From NCBI GenBank assembly GCA_933228895.1, contig OW121851.1, positions 125,287,624 to 125,351,623 on the forward strand: a stretch of 64,000 bases of DNA, written 5' to 3'. The translations under genes were made by a program, and so were the position numbers. How positions within the stretch are numbered: the stretch's first letter is position 1; every line of letters starts with the position of its first letter. Under the pieces are notes generated by a model that saw only the letters and a list, made by a program, of their open reading frames with translations, searched no databases and was not told the origin of the DNA. The stretch is from Platycnemis pennipes (lineage: Eukaryota; Arthropoda; Insecta; Odonata; Platycnemididae). This document shows positions 48,805 to 59,209 of this stretch, in pieces.

Positions 48805-50985
48805 ATTTGCACATAAAATACAGAGGTATAGGAGAAAAAGTGAAGGGAATGGAGAATAGGGAAATGATGAATTCTTAGGGTGCCATTACCAATAACCGAA
48901 AGGTTAGCCAATGGCTACTCTGCCATAAGCTGGGGTTGTGGAAGACGTGGGTTAATCAGTATGTTTATTTTCAATATGTATATTCAATTCTTCCATGAGG
49001 TGAAACCTGAGGCTGTTTTGAGCAGAAATTAAACTGGTACTATAGTGAATAGAAGTCTGCCTTCTTTATTATGTTTTCTTGTTGGAGTCAAGAATAATAC
49101 GCGCGGGTATCTTCCAAAAAATGAATTACGTAATAATCAATAAAAAGGGTTCAGATTCAAACTTAGTTTAAAGGTTTATAATCAGTGATATTTGTTGCAA
49201 ACAGTCGTCGTTAATCAGTATAAGGGTACGGAATCTTTTAGATGGCCACTCGCCTTTACACCCTAGGGGGTAAAAGTCCCTCACAACGAGAAAGTAAGGG
49301 CTAGTCATATTAAATAAGACATTATATGTCCTCTCAAAGTTGAGAATGAGTTGGAGAAATCATTATCTAAGGAAAGTGAAGTAAGTGGAAGAAAATGAAG
49401 GAAAGGAAGAAAGTGAAGAGAAAACGCTACTGGACCCACTGGAATATTTGAGTGTAGCGCAAGATCCTCAAGCGTACCTTGCCTTAATCCTTCCTTTTAT
49501 AACTTATCATTAGGGAACACCTTATTTTTTTAAAATTATATCTTCTATTCCTTTTGAATTCTTATTTTAATTTTCTTGTATGACAAGTTAGAATGTATAG
49601 GTTTACTGTAGGAAAATACTATGCATTCTCAAAGAGCGGGCAAAGCTGTTATGGAATTAGAGAAATTGGAACCCTTAAAATAACCCTCTGGAGCAGAACT
49701 TCGGCCTTCGTAAATTAGTGGGGACCGCTGGACGTTAGCCACTTCTTCCACCCCCACCCTTAAATCTGGCCCTGGTCACAAGCAGCAGCGTGTAGCAAGT
49801 GACCTTCGCAGAGATTTCCGAATCCTTTAAGTGCCCCTTAATTTTTGGGCGAGACATTAATTTCGCAAGCCGCCCGTAAATTCCTTTTCCCATAAGTGTG
49901 CGAACTGCAGCGTGCTTTCGTTGCCCTTTAAAACCCTTTAAAGGGACAGTATCCACTCTCAAGTCCCCTGGGTTGATGCTTGACCCGAGCGAAAAAAAAG
50001 AAGTATGTCGTCATTATGTATGATTTCAACCGACCAAGGCCGTCACCCTAAGCCCATAAAAAGTATCAAGAATAGCACTCTCCATAATTGGATATCGAAG
50101 TGTTCTATCTGAGCGTAGTGTAGGGGACGATGTGTCGCTTTCATCTCGCAGTACACCGAGCATGCTAATTTTCAGCCGATAAAAAGCCGGCAGTCGCTTC
50201 ATACCTATTGCTATTATCGTTTGCGGCCATCAAGGCTGTAATGACCTAGCAGCTGCGAATGACCCATTTCCATGCATGATGATCTCTGCGCTCAAATTAA
50301 AGGAAAAATATCCATTGTTATTCAATTATTCCATGTCGTTTAATTCACAGTTTCCATGAAATTCATGACCGGTATTGAACTTTATTGCATTCATTTAATG
50401 CAAAAATACAGATAATACAATTAAATAAAGACATTACAAAATAATCACAATAAAGTTCTCGTAGATTGATTATGGTGGAAAAAGAGGTACTATCTCCATA
50501 TAATTTTCTCATTGAACAACAATCTTAAAGTATAACTACTTCATCAATATCTAAAATTATATTTTTGTGTTCATTTTTGGAAAAGTTATATCTTCATCCT
50601 TGCCAGTAAAGGTTTTATCTATGGACTCTTTCTTGAGGTAGTGGAATTTCTATTCTTTGCAAGATAGTATTGTATATATATATATAGTGATAACACTGAC
50701 TGAGATATCATGCCAATTACTGATTTTGAGCAATTTAAGTAGATCATCCGTCGGGTTGCTACTTGCTTGATTTCGTTGCATGAAAAGTGATTCGGACTTC
50801 TGGCTTTGCCTATACCCTCTTTCTCCCTACCTTCATGATTAACTTTCTTATTCATTTTCTAAATACTCCTAACCCTCCGATCCCTATTGTTTTACCTATT
50901 CTCCTGACGAGGTCTGTGTATCCTTTGAATAAGACTGACCAATAAAATATTATTATTATTATACTTATTCCTTATCTAGTCTCTC
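48805..50985. other. Unassigned
   Basis: A purine-rich run at 49370-49430 and a TA run at 50672. No motif-bearing frame. Confidence 0.3.
50672..50691. repeat. Short TA microsatellite
   Basis: TATATATATATATA run on an A+T-rich background. Confidence 0.8.
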
Positions 50986-50988
50986 TTA

Positions 50989-52287
50989 CGCACGGGGGCA
51001 GTTTGATAAGACAGTGACTTTTTGAATTTCCCGCGCAGTACCTTTAAATGCAACGCTACTCCGATCAAATTCTATCTATTAATAGACTACTGTAAAATTT
51101 TGAGCAAGCTGCGTCATTTAGTTTGTGTTTGACAACCATTGAAAGCAGACAACCTCGTGAATTTTAACAAAGATGGAAATAAGTGAATTTAATGTGCCAA
51201 TTAAGCATTAATTCTTGCGTAAAAAACCGTCATTGAAACCAAGAAAAGGCTTGATAAATACTATAGGAACTCTGCACCATCAAATTCAATGGTTAAATAG
51301 CGGTTTACTGAGTTACTTTGTGGTCGTACCAGCACAAGTGACGCCGAACGTTCAGGTCGCCCAAAAGAGGTCGTCACGCCATAAATCGTCGATAAAATCC
51401 ATGGAATGATATTGAATGATCGGAGACTGAAAGTGTGTAAGGTGGCTGAGGCTATATACTTCTCAATTGAGTGGGTGATAACATTTTTCATGAATATTTG
51501 GACATGAAGAAGCTATCCTCGCGATGGGTTCCGCGATTGCCCACACTCGACCATAAGCGTAACCGTATGACCACTTCAAAGGAGTGTTTGGCAATGTTCA
51601 GTCGCAATCAGAATAAGTTTTTGCACCGTTTTGTTACCGTAGACGAAACATGGATCCCATCACACCACATAAAAGACCAGTAAACAATCAAAGCAGTCGG
51701 TTTCTTCAGGTGAACATGCACCAAAAAAAGCCAAGGTGGGTCTGTCGGCCAACAAGTTCATGGCCACATTTTTTTTGGGATGCACGCGGTATGATTTACA
51801 CTGATTAGCTTGAAAAGGGTAAAACGATCACCGGTGAATACTATTCAGAGCTTTTGGACAGATTCGATATTGATTTAAAGCAGAAACGACCACATTTAGC
51901 AAGGAAAAAAGTGTTGTTCCATCAAGACATTGCATGCGTGCACACGTGTGTAGTCACCACGGCAAAAATCCATAAACTGGGCCAAGAACTGCCACCCCAT
52001 CCAGCATATTCTCCAGATTAGGCCCCCTGCGACTATTTCCCGTTTCCAAACCTGAACAAATGGCTGGGCAGTAAGAGATTTGGGTCGAATGAAGAGGTCA
52101 TCACTGAAACAAACTCCTATTTTGAGGGCCTTTAGAAAACCAATTATTTGGAAGGAATAAAAAAGTTGGAAAAATGCTGGACTAAATGTATAGAGCTATA
52201 AGGAGACAATCTTGAGAAATAAAACGCTTATTTGCCGAAGAAAATATCTTTTATTCAAAAAGTCACTGACTTATCAAACTGCCCTCG
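50989..52287 (+). mobile_element. Mariner-family DNA transposon, complete ends, 1299 bp
   Basis: Terminal inverted repeats at 50989-51027 and 52253-52287 share CAGTTTGATAAG and CAGTGACTTTTTGAAT. TA dinucleotides flank both ends (50987-50988 and 52288-52289), as expected for Tc1/mariner insertion. The length is typical of mariner. The left end carries a few extra bases (GCACGG region) relative to the right. Confidence 0.92.
51173..52200 (+). pseudogene. Mariner transposase, inactivated
   Basis: The reading frame opens MEISEFNVPIKH at 51173 and stops at once at 51209; more frames follow. The N-terminal DNA-binding part is recognisable but damaged. A long clean block reads EYLDMKKLSSRWVPRLPTLD, then KRNRMTTSKECL and FVTVDETWI, whose Asp codon (51642) is the first catalytic residue. 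The second Asp is in HQDIACVHT (51926) after a frameshift. The third is in HPAYSPD (52016) with a stop codon directly after it. All three DDD-type catalytic Asp codons remain, but several stops and frameshifts (about 30 codons between the second and third Asp) mean no working enzyme. The 3' part still reads FLFPNLNKWL-like text in a third phase. Known mariner transposase is about 345 residues. Confidence 0.9.
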
Positions 52288-52611
52288 TAGAATACAATAT
52301 CTTACATAAACAATCACTTTATAGTGTGCCAGAAGAACACATTGTCTTCCATAAATGTGTCCTAATGAACTGTAGGCTCAAATTACCCCTTCGTCATGGT
52401 CTTGTTCAATGTAAAATTTTCATCATATTTCCGGTATAGGGTGTTTGTTCAGCTCTCTTCGGCCAGTATACTACTTCGGTATTTCTCAAAATTTTCATTA
52501 ATTTTCCCCCCTTCACTCGGTTAAGAGCTGAATTACAATACGGAAAAAACAGAGTAATACTTTATGTGATTCATTAAGGGAATTTGTTCTTTCTTCCCAG
52601 TTTGCATCGTA

Positions 52612-52668
52612 GATTCCCAGCCACGTGCCCTCGCGGTAGCTCGCAATGCCTTAGATAGATGTACATTC
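52612..52668 (+). repeat. LINE-A tail fragment
   Basis: CCCAGCCACGTGCCCTCGCG and GTAGCTCGCAATGCC followed by TAGATAGATGTA form the terminal hairpin and hexamer end, with no body. It lies 0.3 kb after the mariner. Confidence 0.6.
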
Positions 52669-52669
52669 A

Positions 52670-54175
52670 TTAGTTCTTAGATGCTATTTTGTCACGTATT
52701 TCCCAGAATGAAACTAAACTGGTTTTCCCCCTGGTACACACTCAAAGTCATTTTAACCTTTTCTTTGTGACATCTGAGATTATAACTACCTTTGAAAGTG
52801 CAAGTAAAATTAAACTAAATGACCATTAGTCATAGAACTCTGCTTTTCCAACTCATATTTTCGACTCGGAGTCCGTTGTTTTAATTTTATATTCACACTT
52901 CAGGATCTAATTTTAATTTTTTTTAAATTTGTGATTGTAAAATTAACTTACTTGTATTAAGTTGGTGGCTTTGGAAATTTAATGCACCGACTTTCATTTT
53001 TTATTATTTACATTTTGCAGACAATTTTTTTCATTTTTATGTTCTTTATTTCCCACAACTCCTGTGAATGTAACGGTTCATTCCCTTTAAGTTCCTATCT
53101 TGAATTTCTAATCTCATCTCCAGACAATCCTTTACATATTTTCTTCCTCCGGTCGATCGAAGCGCCAACTGCTTGGTCACCCTGGGAATCCTTTGAATGA
53201 CCTATCCTAGTGGTGGATGGCATGATCTCTTTACATCATTACCCTTTAACTTCCACGTCTCGGTGAATCCATCCTCTGTCTTCAGGGCATTGCCCTCAAG
53301 ACTTGAATTTCCTCCAGAACATCCTACCTCTCCAGGGAAGAAACATGCAAAATTAAAGTGACGATCATAGCGATATAGAAAGTGACCACAATCGCGTGCC
53401 GCTTCCACAGGATCTGAAATTCAGAGCAAAGAATGTTTCTCCAAGAAAATAAGCAAATTCACTCTTCATGACATTGATCGTTATTTATATTCGTATGAAA
53501 TTTTAAGCGATCTAATAAGTCTCTATTTTGTCTCCGCTGATAGTGAGAGTAAAAAGTATTCCGAACACTTCTTCACAGTACTTGCCTACAAATTGCCCGT
53601 TGAGATGGCAGTACTATAAAATTTTGTCTTTTATGATTTGTAATGCACCTCAGCACTAATTACTGTAGCATAATTTAATGTGTGTAATCCAAAATTTCTT
53701 ATTAGATATTACAAATTACCTTTGCCAAGCAGAAATAACCATCTAATTTATTTCTGTAATTTTCTAAAATTTAATCGTGTTTCTTATCTCTCAGGAAAAA
53801 GTTTTTAATTACATATTTATATGAATAAACATATCTAAAAGCACATTTTTGAAAAATATAACTTTGTTTTTTAAAATTTGCACAGCACCAAGAGGCATAG
53901 TTTTAGTGATATCAACTCGGTTAATACTGATGGGAATTGCGTAATTACGTGTATACTACATTGAATGATTTATAATTGGTTATTTGTGATGTGCTCATTT
54001 TTAAATGACTATATTTTTAATCAATAAATATGAAATGAGAGTTTTAATGCTAATAAATTCAATACATAGAAAAAAATAACTTTTGGGCTCTCAGAATAGT
54101 TTCACCAATGTAATGTATCCCTTGGGTATTTATATGAGTTTGGGTAGGTGGGGTGAAGGGTGGGAGGGGGTGGGG
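52670..54175. other. Unassigned A+T-rich sequence
   Basis: No repeat or coding motif was recognised between the mariner/LINE-A tail and the Penelope-like fragment. Confidence 0.3.
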
Positions 54176-54178
54176 CTA

Positions 54179-54600
54179 TTACTCTCGAACATTCTGGATT
54201 TTGAAAACAGGAAACCATGAGTTACTTACACTCTGCCCTTGGTCCCTGTTAAAATTGTTCTTCTTTTTTGAACCTCTTTCCCCTCTCGAATGACGCGAGT
54301 GGACGCGAGTTTGGAAATGTTTGTCTCTGGATAAGAACTTTACGCCGGGGTTATCTATCGTGTGCCCATTTGCTGCGTGTTCGGCGACAGCTGAGCGTTG
54401 AGAGTTCTGGAGTCCAATGGCAGCGAGATGCTCCTTACACCTGGTTTTGATGGTGCGGCCCGTCTCACCAATGTATACTTTATGGAAAGTTTGGCATTTA
54501 ATTTCGCAGACCCCCTCAGTCTCCAATTTATCGCGACCTTTAACGCTGCGTATATTATTCCTGAGATTTAAATCAAGTGACCAGCATCAGGTTGAGAACT
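54179..54600 (-). pseudogene. Penelope-like element fragment with GIY-YIG domain
   Basis: On the reverse strand a GIY-YIG endonuclease domain is readable: VCEIKCQTFHKVYIGETGRT, then TRCKEHLAAI and RSAVAEHAANGH, and finally KFLSRDKHFQTRV. The order and residues match the C-terminus of Penelope-like ORFs. Upstream codons up to about 54600 read as the linker (LRNNIRSV, GRDKLETEGV) in shifted frames. After HFQTRV the frame shifts, then KKNNFNRDQG and SNSWFPV follow, so at least one indel is present. No reverse transcriptase motifs were seen. It is a different lineage from the copy at 58.2 kb, judged by the spacing and residues of the domain. It is a dead fragment. Confidence 0.8.
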
Positions 54601-54712
54601 CAACAGATGAGTATTTTTGGGTGGCAAAAGCTTACCAGCAATGCAGACTTTCTTGAAAAAAGATCGCAGGCTTTCCCAGAGTACGCTTTAAATGAAGGCT
54701 ATTCGGGTGCTC

Positions 54713-54777
54713 CACCGGGTCAAATCCTCCATCGCTGCCATTGAAACGTCGGCAGCGATGGAGGATTTGACCCGGTG
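54713..54777. repeat. Perfect 27-bp-arm palindrome, Penelope-LTR-like
   Basis: Arms 54713-54739 and 54751-54777 are perfect reverse complements, separated by an 11-nt loop that holds GAAAC (54743-54747). The GAAACGTC followed by GGCAGCGATGG resembles the part of Penelope LTRs after the hammerhead GAAAC box. It interrupts the left terminal inverted repeat of the surrounding segment. Confidence 0.7.
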
Positions 54778-55859
54778 CACAGTGGTCCAGGTAGCCTGAA
54801 AACATGGCATGGGTAGAAAAATCAAGTTACTTTCTAAATGATTTAGACAGGTGGGGGCAGTAGATAATTGACCCCCACGTTCGAAACCGTTTGTAGCAGG
54901 TAAGTAGGAGTTCACCTGTCGCAACAGGCCAGTGTCAAAGTGAGCGCATCTGAGGTTACGAGTGCATTAGACCAATGCACTTAGAGTAGTGTTAACTTCA
55001 AGAACGCATAAAATTATATCTACGCGACCGATTTTTGTTTTGCAAAATATAATTTAGAGAAAAAAGTACTTACTTTCATACTATGCATTGCCATAATACG
55101 TAAGTATAGTGAGCGAATTTATTTTTGCGATACTGTAGGTTCCGTTTAGTGGTCGATTTTCCGCGTAAATAGTGACTTACATTTTACAATTTTTCATAAT
55201 TTTTGTCAGTTTTCAGTACAGATTGAAGAGCAAGGTTTCCTTTACACTATGCATATCGAAACATACACCGAAGTGCACCCAAGCAAAAAATAATAGCGGA
55301 AATCTGACGAGAACCGAGCGCTCCAGCGCGCATCAACGCGTTGCAGGGCTACCGCCATCTTTGTTGTAGTTTTCAATACAAATATCAAAATAAACAATAT
55401 GGCTGACAAGAAGTAATATTTGGCTGTTAAATGCTACAATTGTTTTAAAATTGTATTAGAATCTCTTGAAAGTAACTTTAAATGTAGTTTTTTTTCTTAA
55501 AAAGAAGAATTACTCTAATGAAGGCAAAATTTACAACATACATATAATTGTTTTACTTCTGCTTTACCACTTTAAATTGCGTTACACTGTTATTATGATC
55601 TAATGCGTTGCAATTGGAGAAATTTTCTGCAGTGTAAAATGCAGTTTCAAATTTACAGTTTATACCTTATCCAGGGCAATTTTTTTTTTACTTATGTTAG
55701 TGTTTACTTGAAATTTGAAGCGATTGATGCTCACTTCTGAATAAAGTTCCAGTGTCCCCGGTTAATGATTTCCCAATGATTTAATTTCGCAGTACCTACT
55801 GTGAAATTAAATAAATGAATTTACACAGTGAAAACAAGTGAATTTACATAGAAGGGAGA

Positions 55860-56570
55860 AGATGATTGCCTACGTAGGGGTGATAGTTGGCAGCTAGAAG
55901 TAAATATGAAGAAAAGCGCGATAGTTAACTTTTGAAAAAAGAATAGCTTTCCCCGGAATAATTATTGCATCAAAGAAAAGAAAATATCTAGCGTAGAATT
56001 TATTCAATTCTTAGGCGCCACCATCACTAAAGACAGGTCACAGGGGAAACACATCAGGGAAATGACTAGTATAGCAAACCGTAGATTAGGATTTGTAAAA
56101 AGGGTTCTAGGCAAATGCAATGAGAGAGTACGAGAAAGAAGCTATTTTATACTTGTCAGGCCTCATTTAGCATATGCCGCTAGTGTATATGGGATCCGTA
56201 CGAGGAAGGCATGATAAAAGAACTCGAGCGTGTGCAAAGGAGATCCGCTAGATTTGTTAAAGGCCGTTACGATAATTGTACAAGTGTTACGAGTTTAATA
56301 GAAGAACTAGGATGGTAATTACTGTCAGAACGCAGGGTAAAAAATTAAGGTTAAACCTTTTAAGTAAATTCCAAACCGATTTGTTCACAGATGACGTAAG
56401 ATATATATATACTAAGAATCCCTGCGTATTATGCTAGGATTGATCAGATTAACAAGATTATAGAAAGATAGATTGTCGTACTGATGGATTTAAAACGTCA
56501 TTTTTCCCGCGTACCATAAGAGAGAAGAATAGGCAGCATAGCAAAGGGATAGGTAGGAACTAAGTTTCAT
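55860..56570 (+). pseudogene. LINE-A (CR1/L2-like) reverse transcriptase C-terminal part
   Basis: This is the best-preserved LINE-A body in the window. The + strand translation shows the thumb region of a non-LTR reverse transcriptase: an LGATITKD box, KHIREM, ANRRLGFVKRVLG and a RPHLAYAASVY box (the usual LVRPHLEYAS). Near 56190 a single-base indel shifts the frame, after which ERVQRRSARFVKGRYDN and SLIEELGW follow. The C-terminus has KIDCRTDGFKTSFFPRTIRE (56460-56520), the typical end of CR1/Jockey-type ORF2. In-frame stops near 55931 and after EELGW show it is dead. The usual 3' tail hairpin of this family is missing. It lies inside the inverted-repeat-bounded segment 54693-57072. Confidence 0.85.
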
Positions 56571-56619
56571 TTAGGCCATATCTAGTACATTGGGTAAAAG
56601 CTATTTTAATGGTTCGTAT

Positions 56620-57965
56620 GTTAGGATTTATTATTATCTGTAACAATAATCGGTTCAGATTTAAAAACAGACCGTAAGAGATTGCAACAACTGACTAATT
56701 ATGAAAGAGAGGCCCTGCTGGAGCCTCCTTTTCATAAGTTAAAAGCCTCAAAGTTAAAATATATTAAGTACATTTATACACCTATTCGAATTTAGCGTAC
56801 TTTGACTTTATATTCGTATTTAGCGTGCTGGAAAACCTTTATAGTATATTTGATCGGAATTATATAAGGACATGTTTGCAATTTTTATTTTAAAATTTCA
56901 CTCATATTCGTGAACCTATTCGTAATTGTATCATTTTGACTTCAGATTCGTAATCAGCGGTCAAAAATAGCTCTATGAACCCAATTTGAATGCAATCAGA
57001 CGATTTATTGGACGATGCCATAATTTTCAGGAACCTGGACCACTGTGCGGTGGAGCACCCGAATAGCCTTCACTTCTAGACTTTCTTTAGTTCACTAAAC
57101 GCGTCAACGTCCACTCTTACTTTTCCAATCGATTCCATCCTTTCTAGAGAATATCACATCCCTCCAGCGACTAATACGTCTCGCAGAGTCTTTTCGAGTG
57201 TCTATATTCTTCGTGCATCTACGTTTAATTCATCTGTAATTTAACTCTATAATGTGTTTTAGCATAAGAAGTAAACACTACTAAATTAATTATGGCTGGA
57301 AAATGACAGAATGAAACTTTGTTAGGTTCAATTTACAATTAAATAGGCACTATTTAACTACGTTATATAACCCGGGTCGCGCTATTTAAATATACAGTGA
57401 ATCTAACAAAGAATCATTCTTATATTTTCCATTATGGAAAGTTAAGGCGTAGTTAGTTAGGTTATCAGCTATAAATTATGGCTGTTAGAATGATTTTATT
57501 TGATTGAAAACGTAAAGCTATGATTTTAATAGTTGGCTTATTATTCTTTCCAACAACATTGAGTGGAGTTTGGAACCCTCTCTTGCGTTGAAAAATTCTG
57601 GAAGAGAGAAGAAAAAACAATCTTTTATTTTGCAGGAGATAATTTTTCTTGAATTCTCCAATTAAATGTTATTTTTTCTTTTATAAATTGCCTTTTTGAC
57701 TTGAATTTCTTCAATATAGACCTTAAATCTACTGTGTTGTTGATATCTATCAATAAACAAAAACCACTATGGACGCCATGATACCTAACAGTTTTGTTTA
57801 TTTGAAGCTCCAGAAAGGCAATTTGAATAATTGTGATGATGCTTTCACCTTCGCGTTATGTAATTAAAAAATATTACGGTAGCACGAGTGTGATCGACTG
57901 CTTCAACTGTTTAGGAAGCATCGATTGGCGAACGTTGCTCGAACGATTCCGCGGTGAACTGTAAT
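56620..57965. other. Unassigned, A+T-rich
   Basis: Contains the right terminal repeat of the 2.4-kb segment (57034-57072). Otherwise nothing recognised. Confidence 0.3.
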
Positions 57966-58021
57966 CACTAATAGCAATGAAAAACGTTGTGACTTCCACA
58001 ATTTTACTAAACGAACTACCG

Positions 58022-58046
58022 GTTTCGGCTGTCAAGCCATCCTCAG
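58022..58046 (-). ncRNA. Hammerhead-type ribozyme core in Penelope-like LTR (left arm)
   Basis: This is the reverse-strand counterpart of the core at 58846-58870 in the inverted left arm. It reads CTGAGGA, a GGCTT/AGCC stem and GAAAC. Two opposite-facing cores therefore bracket the element body. Confidence 0.68.
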
Positions 58047-58203
58047 GTACATTAAAATTATTATCAGCAGAACACAGGTTTATATAGTTCGGGAGTGCTA
58101 TGAGAGGGGGAAGGGTGGGGAGGAGGGAAGGTGGTTGGCTGAGTGTGGGGACGAGGGAATCAGGAGGGTTGTTTGGAGGGGAGGAGGGGTGTGGAGAGGG
58201 AGA

Positions 58204-58680
58204 AGTGTTTAAGCCAAAAAAGACAACCAAATGGTGTAAATTACCCTTTATCGGCCCCTTGTCTTATAGTGTAGCAAAACGAATTCCGAGGAATAATTTT
58301 AAAGTATGCTTTTATAATAACAACACCCTAGGCAACTTGTTGAACAATGAAAAATACGTCTTAGACCCTAATTGTAAATCAGGTATTACAAGTTAAAATG
58401 TGAAAATTGTGAATGCCATTACATTGGCCAAACGGGACGCAACTTCAAATGCAGAGTGAAAGAACATAAGGCATGCTGGAGGAACAAGGATGACTCGTCG
58501 GCCTTCGCCCGACACGTCTTGGAGACGGGGCACCGAAGCAGTTTTCAGCCTGAATTACTGTATTTTACTGGGAAGGGAAGGAAGATGGATGCCTTGGAGA
58601 TTCGGGAGATCAGCCTCAATAGAAAAGACCTTCTCAATGACATAACCTTCCCAAACCCATCCCCCTTATTACTCATCACC
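58204..58680 (+). pseudogene. Penelope-like ORF C-terminus with GIY-YIG endonuclease domain
   Basis: This is the C-terminal piece of a Penelope-like reverse transcriptase/endonuclease. The linker after the reverse transcriptase domain is visible (LPFIGPLSYSVAKRI), then a run ending in a short frameshift near 58386. A second frame carries the GIY-YIG domain: CENCECHYIGQTGR followed by FKCRVKEHKACW, then a downstream AFARHVLETGH, which matches the usual HxxxxxH-like part of this domain, and MDALEIREISL with a candidate catalytic Glu. Reverse transcriptase palm motifs are absent, so the copy is 5'-truncated and cannot move by itself. One base lost at the frameshift separates the two frames. In known Penelope elements this nuclease makes the target nick that primes reverse transcription. 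The open frame runs on into the right LTR arm, where it becomes proline-rich. Confidence 0.85.
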
Positions 58681-58845
58681 TTAAACACTTCTCCCTCCCC
58701 ACACCCCTCCTCCCCTCCAAACAACCCTCCTGATTCCCTCGTCCCCACACTCGGCCAACCCCCTCCCTCCTCCCAACCCTTCCCCCTCTCATAGCACTCC
58801 CGGACTATATAAACCTGTGTTCTGCTGATAATAATTTTAATGTAC

Positions 58846-58870
58846 CTGAGGATGGCTTGACAGCCGAAAC
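58846..58870 (+). ncRNA. Hammerhead-type ribozyme core in Penelope-like LTR (right arm)
   Basis: CTGAGGA (58846-58852) matches the CUGANGA box. A short stem II follows, GGCU (58854-58857) with AGCC (58862-58865), then GAAAC (58866-58870). This order is the conserved hammerhead core known from Penelope-like LTRs. Cleavage activity is not shown, and stem I and stem III partners were not fully modelled. Confidence 0.7.
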
Positions 58871-58993
58871 CGGTAGTTCGTTTAGTAAAATTGTGGAAGT
58901 CACAACGTTTTTCATTGCTATTATGGAATCCTTCCACTACGTGAAAGCTTCTAATTTCAATGTAATCACTAAGCCATCCTCTGTCTGCTGCAG

Positions 58994-59199
58994 GCATCAT
59001 CTGCGTGTGCTGGGTGGCGGGGACCTTCGTGGGGTTCCTCCCGCTGCTCGGTTGGAACGCGGGTCCGCAGCAGAGGTGTCGCTTCACCGAGGTCATGGAC
59101 TACAGCTACCTGGTGTTCCTCTACTTCTCCACCATCATCATCCCCGCGATCATCCTCGCCGCCTTCTACGCCCACATCTACCGAGTCGTTCTCCGACAG
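58994..59199 (+). CDS. AdoR: Adenosine-receptor-like GPCR, internal exon (TM4-ECL2-TM5)
   Basis: This internal exon of a class A GPCR sits at the plasma membrane in known relatives, where adenosine receptors sense extracellular adenosine and signal through G proteins. It follows a pyrimidine-containing tract and CAG acceptor (58991-58993) and ends CAG before a GTGAGC donor (59200-59205). The first two bases complete a Gly codon and 68 open codons follow. Residues 1-20 form a hydrophobic TM4 ending in PLLGWN, the hallmark of adenosine receptors. An extracellular loop follows with a Cys in RCRF, the place of the conserved ECL2 disulphide. TM5 (LVFLYFS to FYAHIYRVVLRQ) carries the TM5 proline. 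The start of the exon just before TM4 fits the known intron position of vertebrate adenosine receptors. Its G+C content and codon use (mostly C/G third positions) differ sharply from the surroundings. TM1-3 and TM6-7 exons were not found. Another class A amine or peptide receptor is possible but less likely. Confidence 0.88.
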
Positions 59200-59209
59200 G
59201 TGAGCACAT

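Larger units (their letters stand above)
54693..57072. mobile_element. Segment bounded by terminal inverted repeats, about 2.4 kb
   Basis: The left end (54693-54717 continuing at 54777-54791) and the right end (57034-57072, reversed) share about 40 bp in inverted orientation, including TTCGGGTGCTCCACCG and CACAGTGGTCCAGG, with weaker similarity further inward (CCTGAAAA, ATGGCAT). The left copy is interrupted by a 57-59 bp palindrome that the right copy lacks. No transposase was recognised inside. The interior holds A+T-rich sequence and a LINE-A fragment. It may be a non-autonomous DNA transposon that captured or received a LINE insertion. A target-site duplication was not clear. Confidence 0.5.
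57969..58923 (+). mobile_element. 5'-truncated Penelope-like element with inverted LTR arms
   Basis: Two arms of about 243 bp, 57969-58212 and 58681-58923, are near-identical reverse complements and flank about 468 bp of coding remnant. Inverted partial LTRs around a truncated body are a known arrangement in Penelope-like retroelements. Each arm has a hammerhead-type core (58846-58870 on +; 58022-58046 on -). The arms also hold a purine/pyrimidine-skewed, G- or C-rich block of about 100 bp, which gives several spurious open frames. The element ends only about 70 bp before the receptor exon, so it lies in that intron and in the sense direction. I saw no clear target-site duplication. Confidence 0.85.

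Noticed and set aside
58100..58200. Coding sequence in the G-rich block of the Penelope left arm
   Set aside because: It is the inverted copy of the C-rich LTR block; the open frame is a result of base composition.
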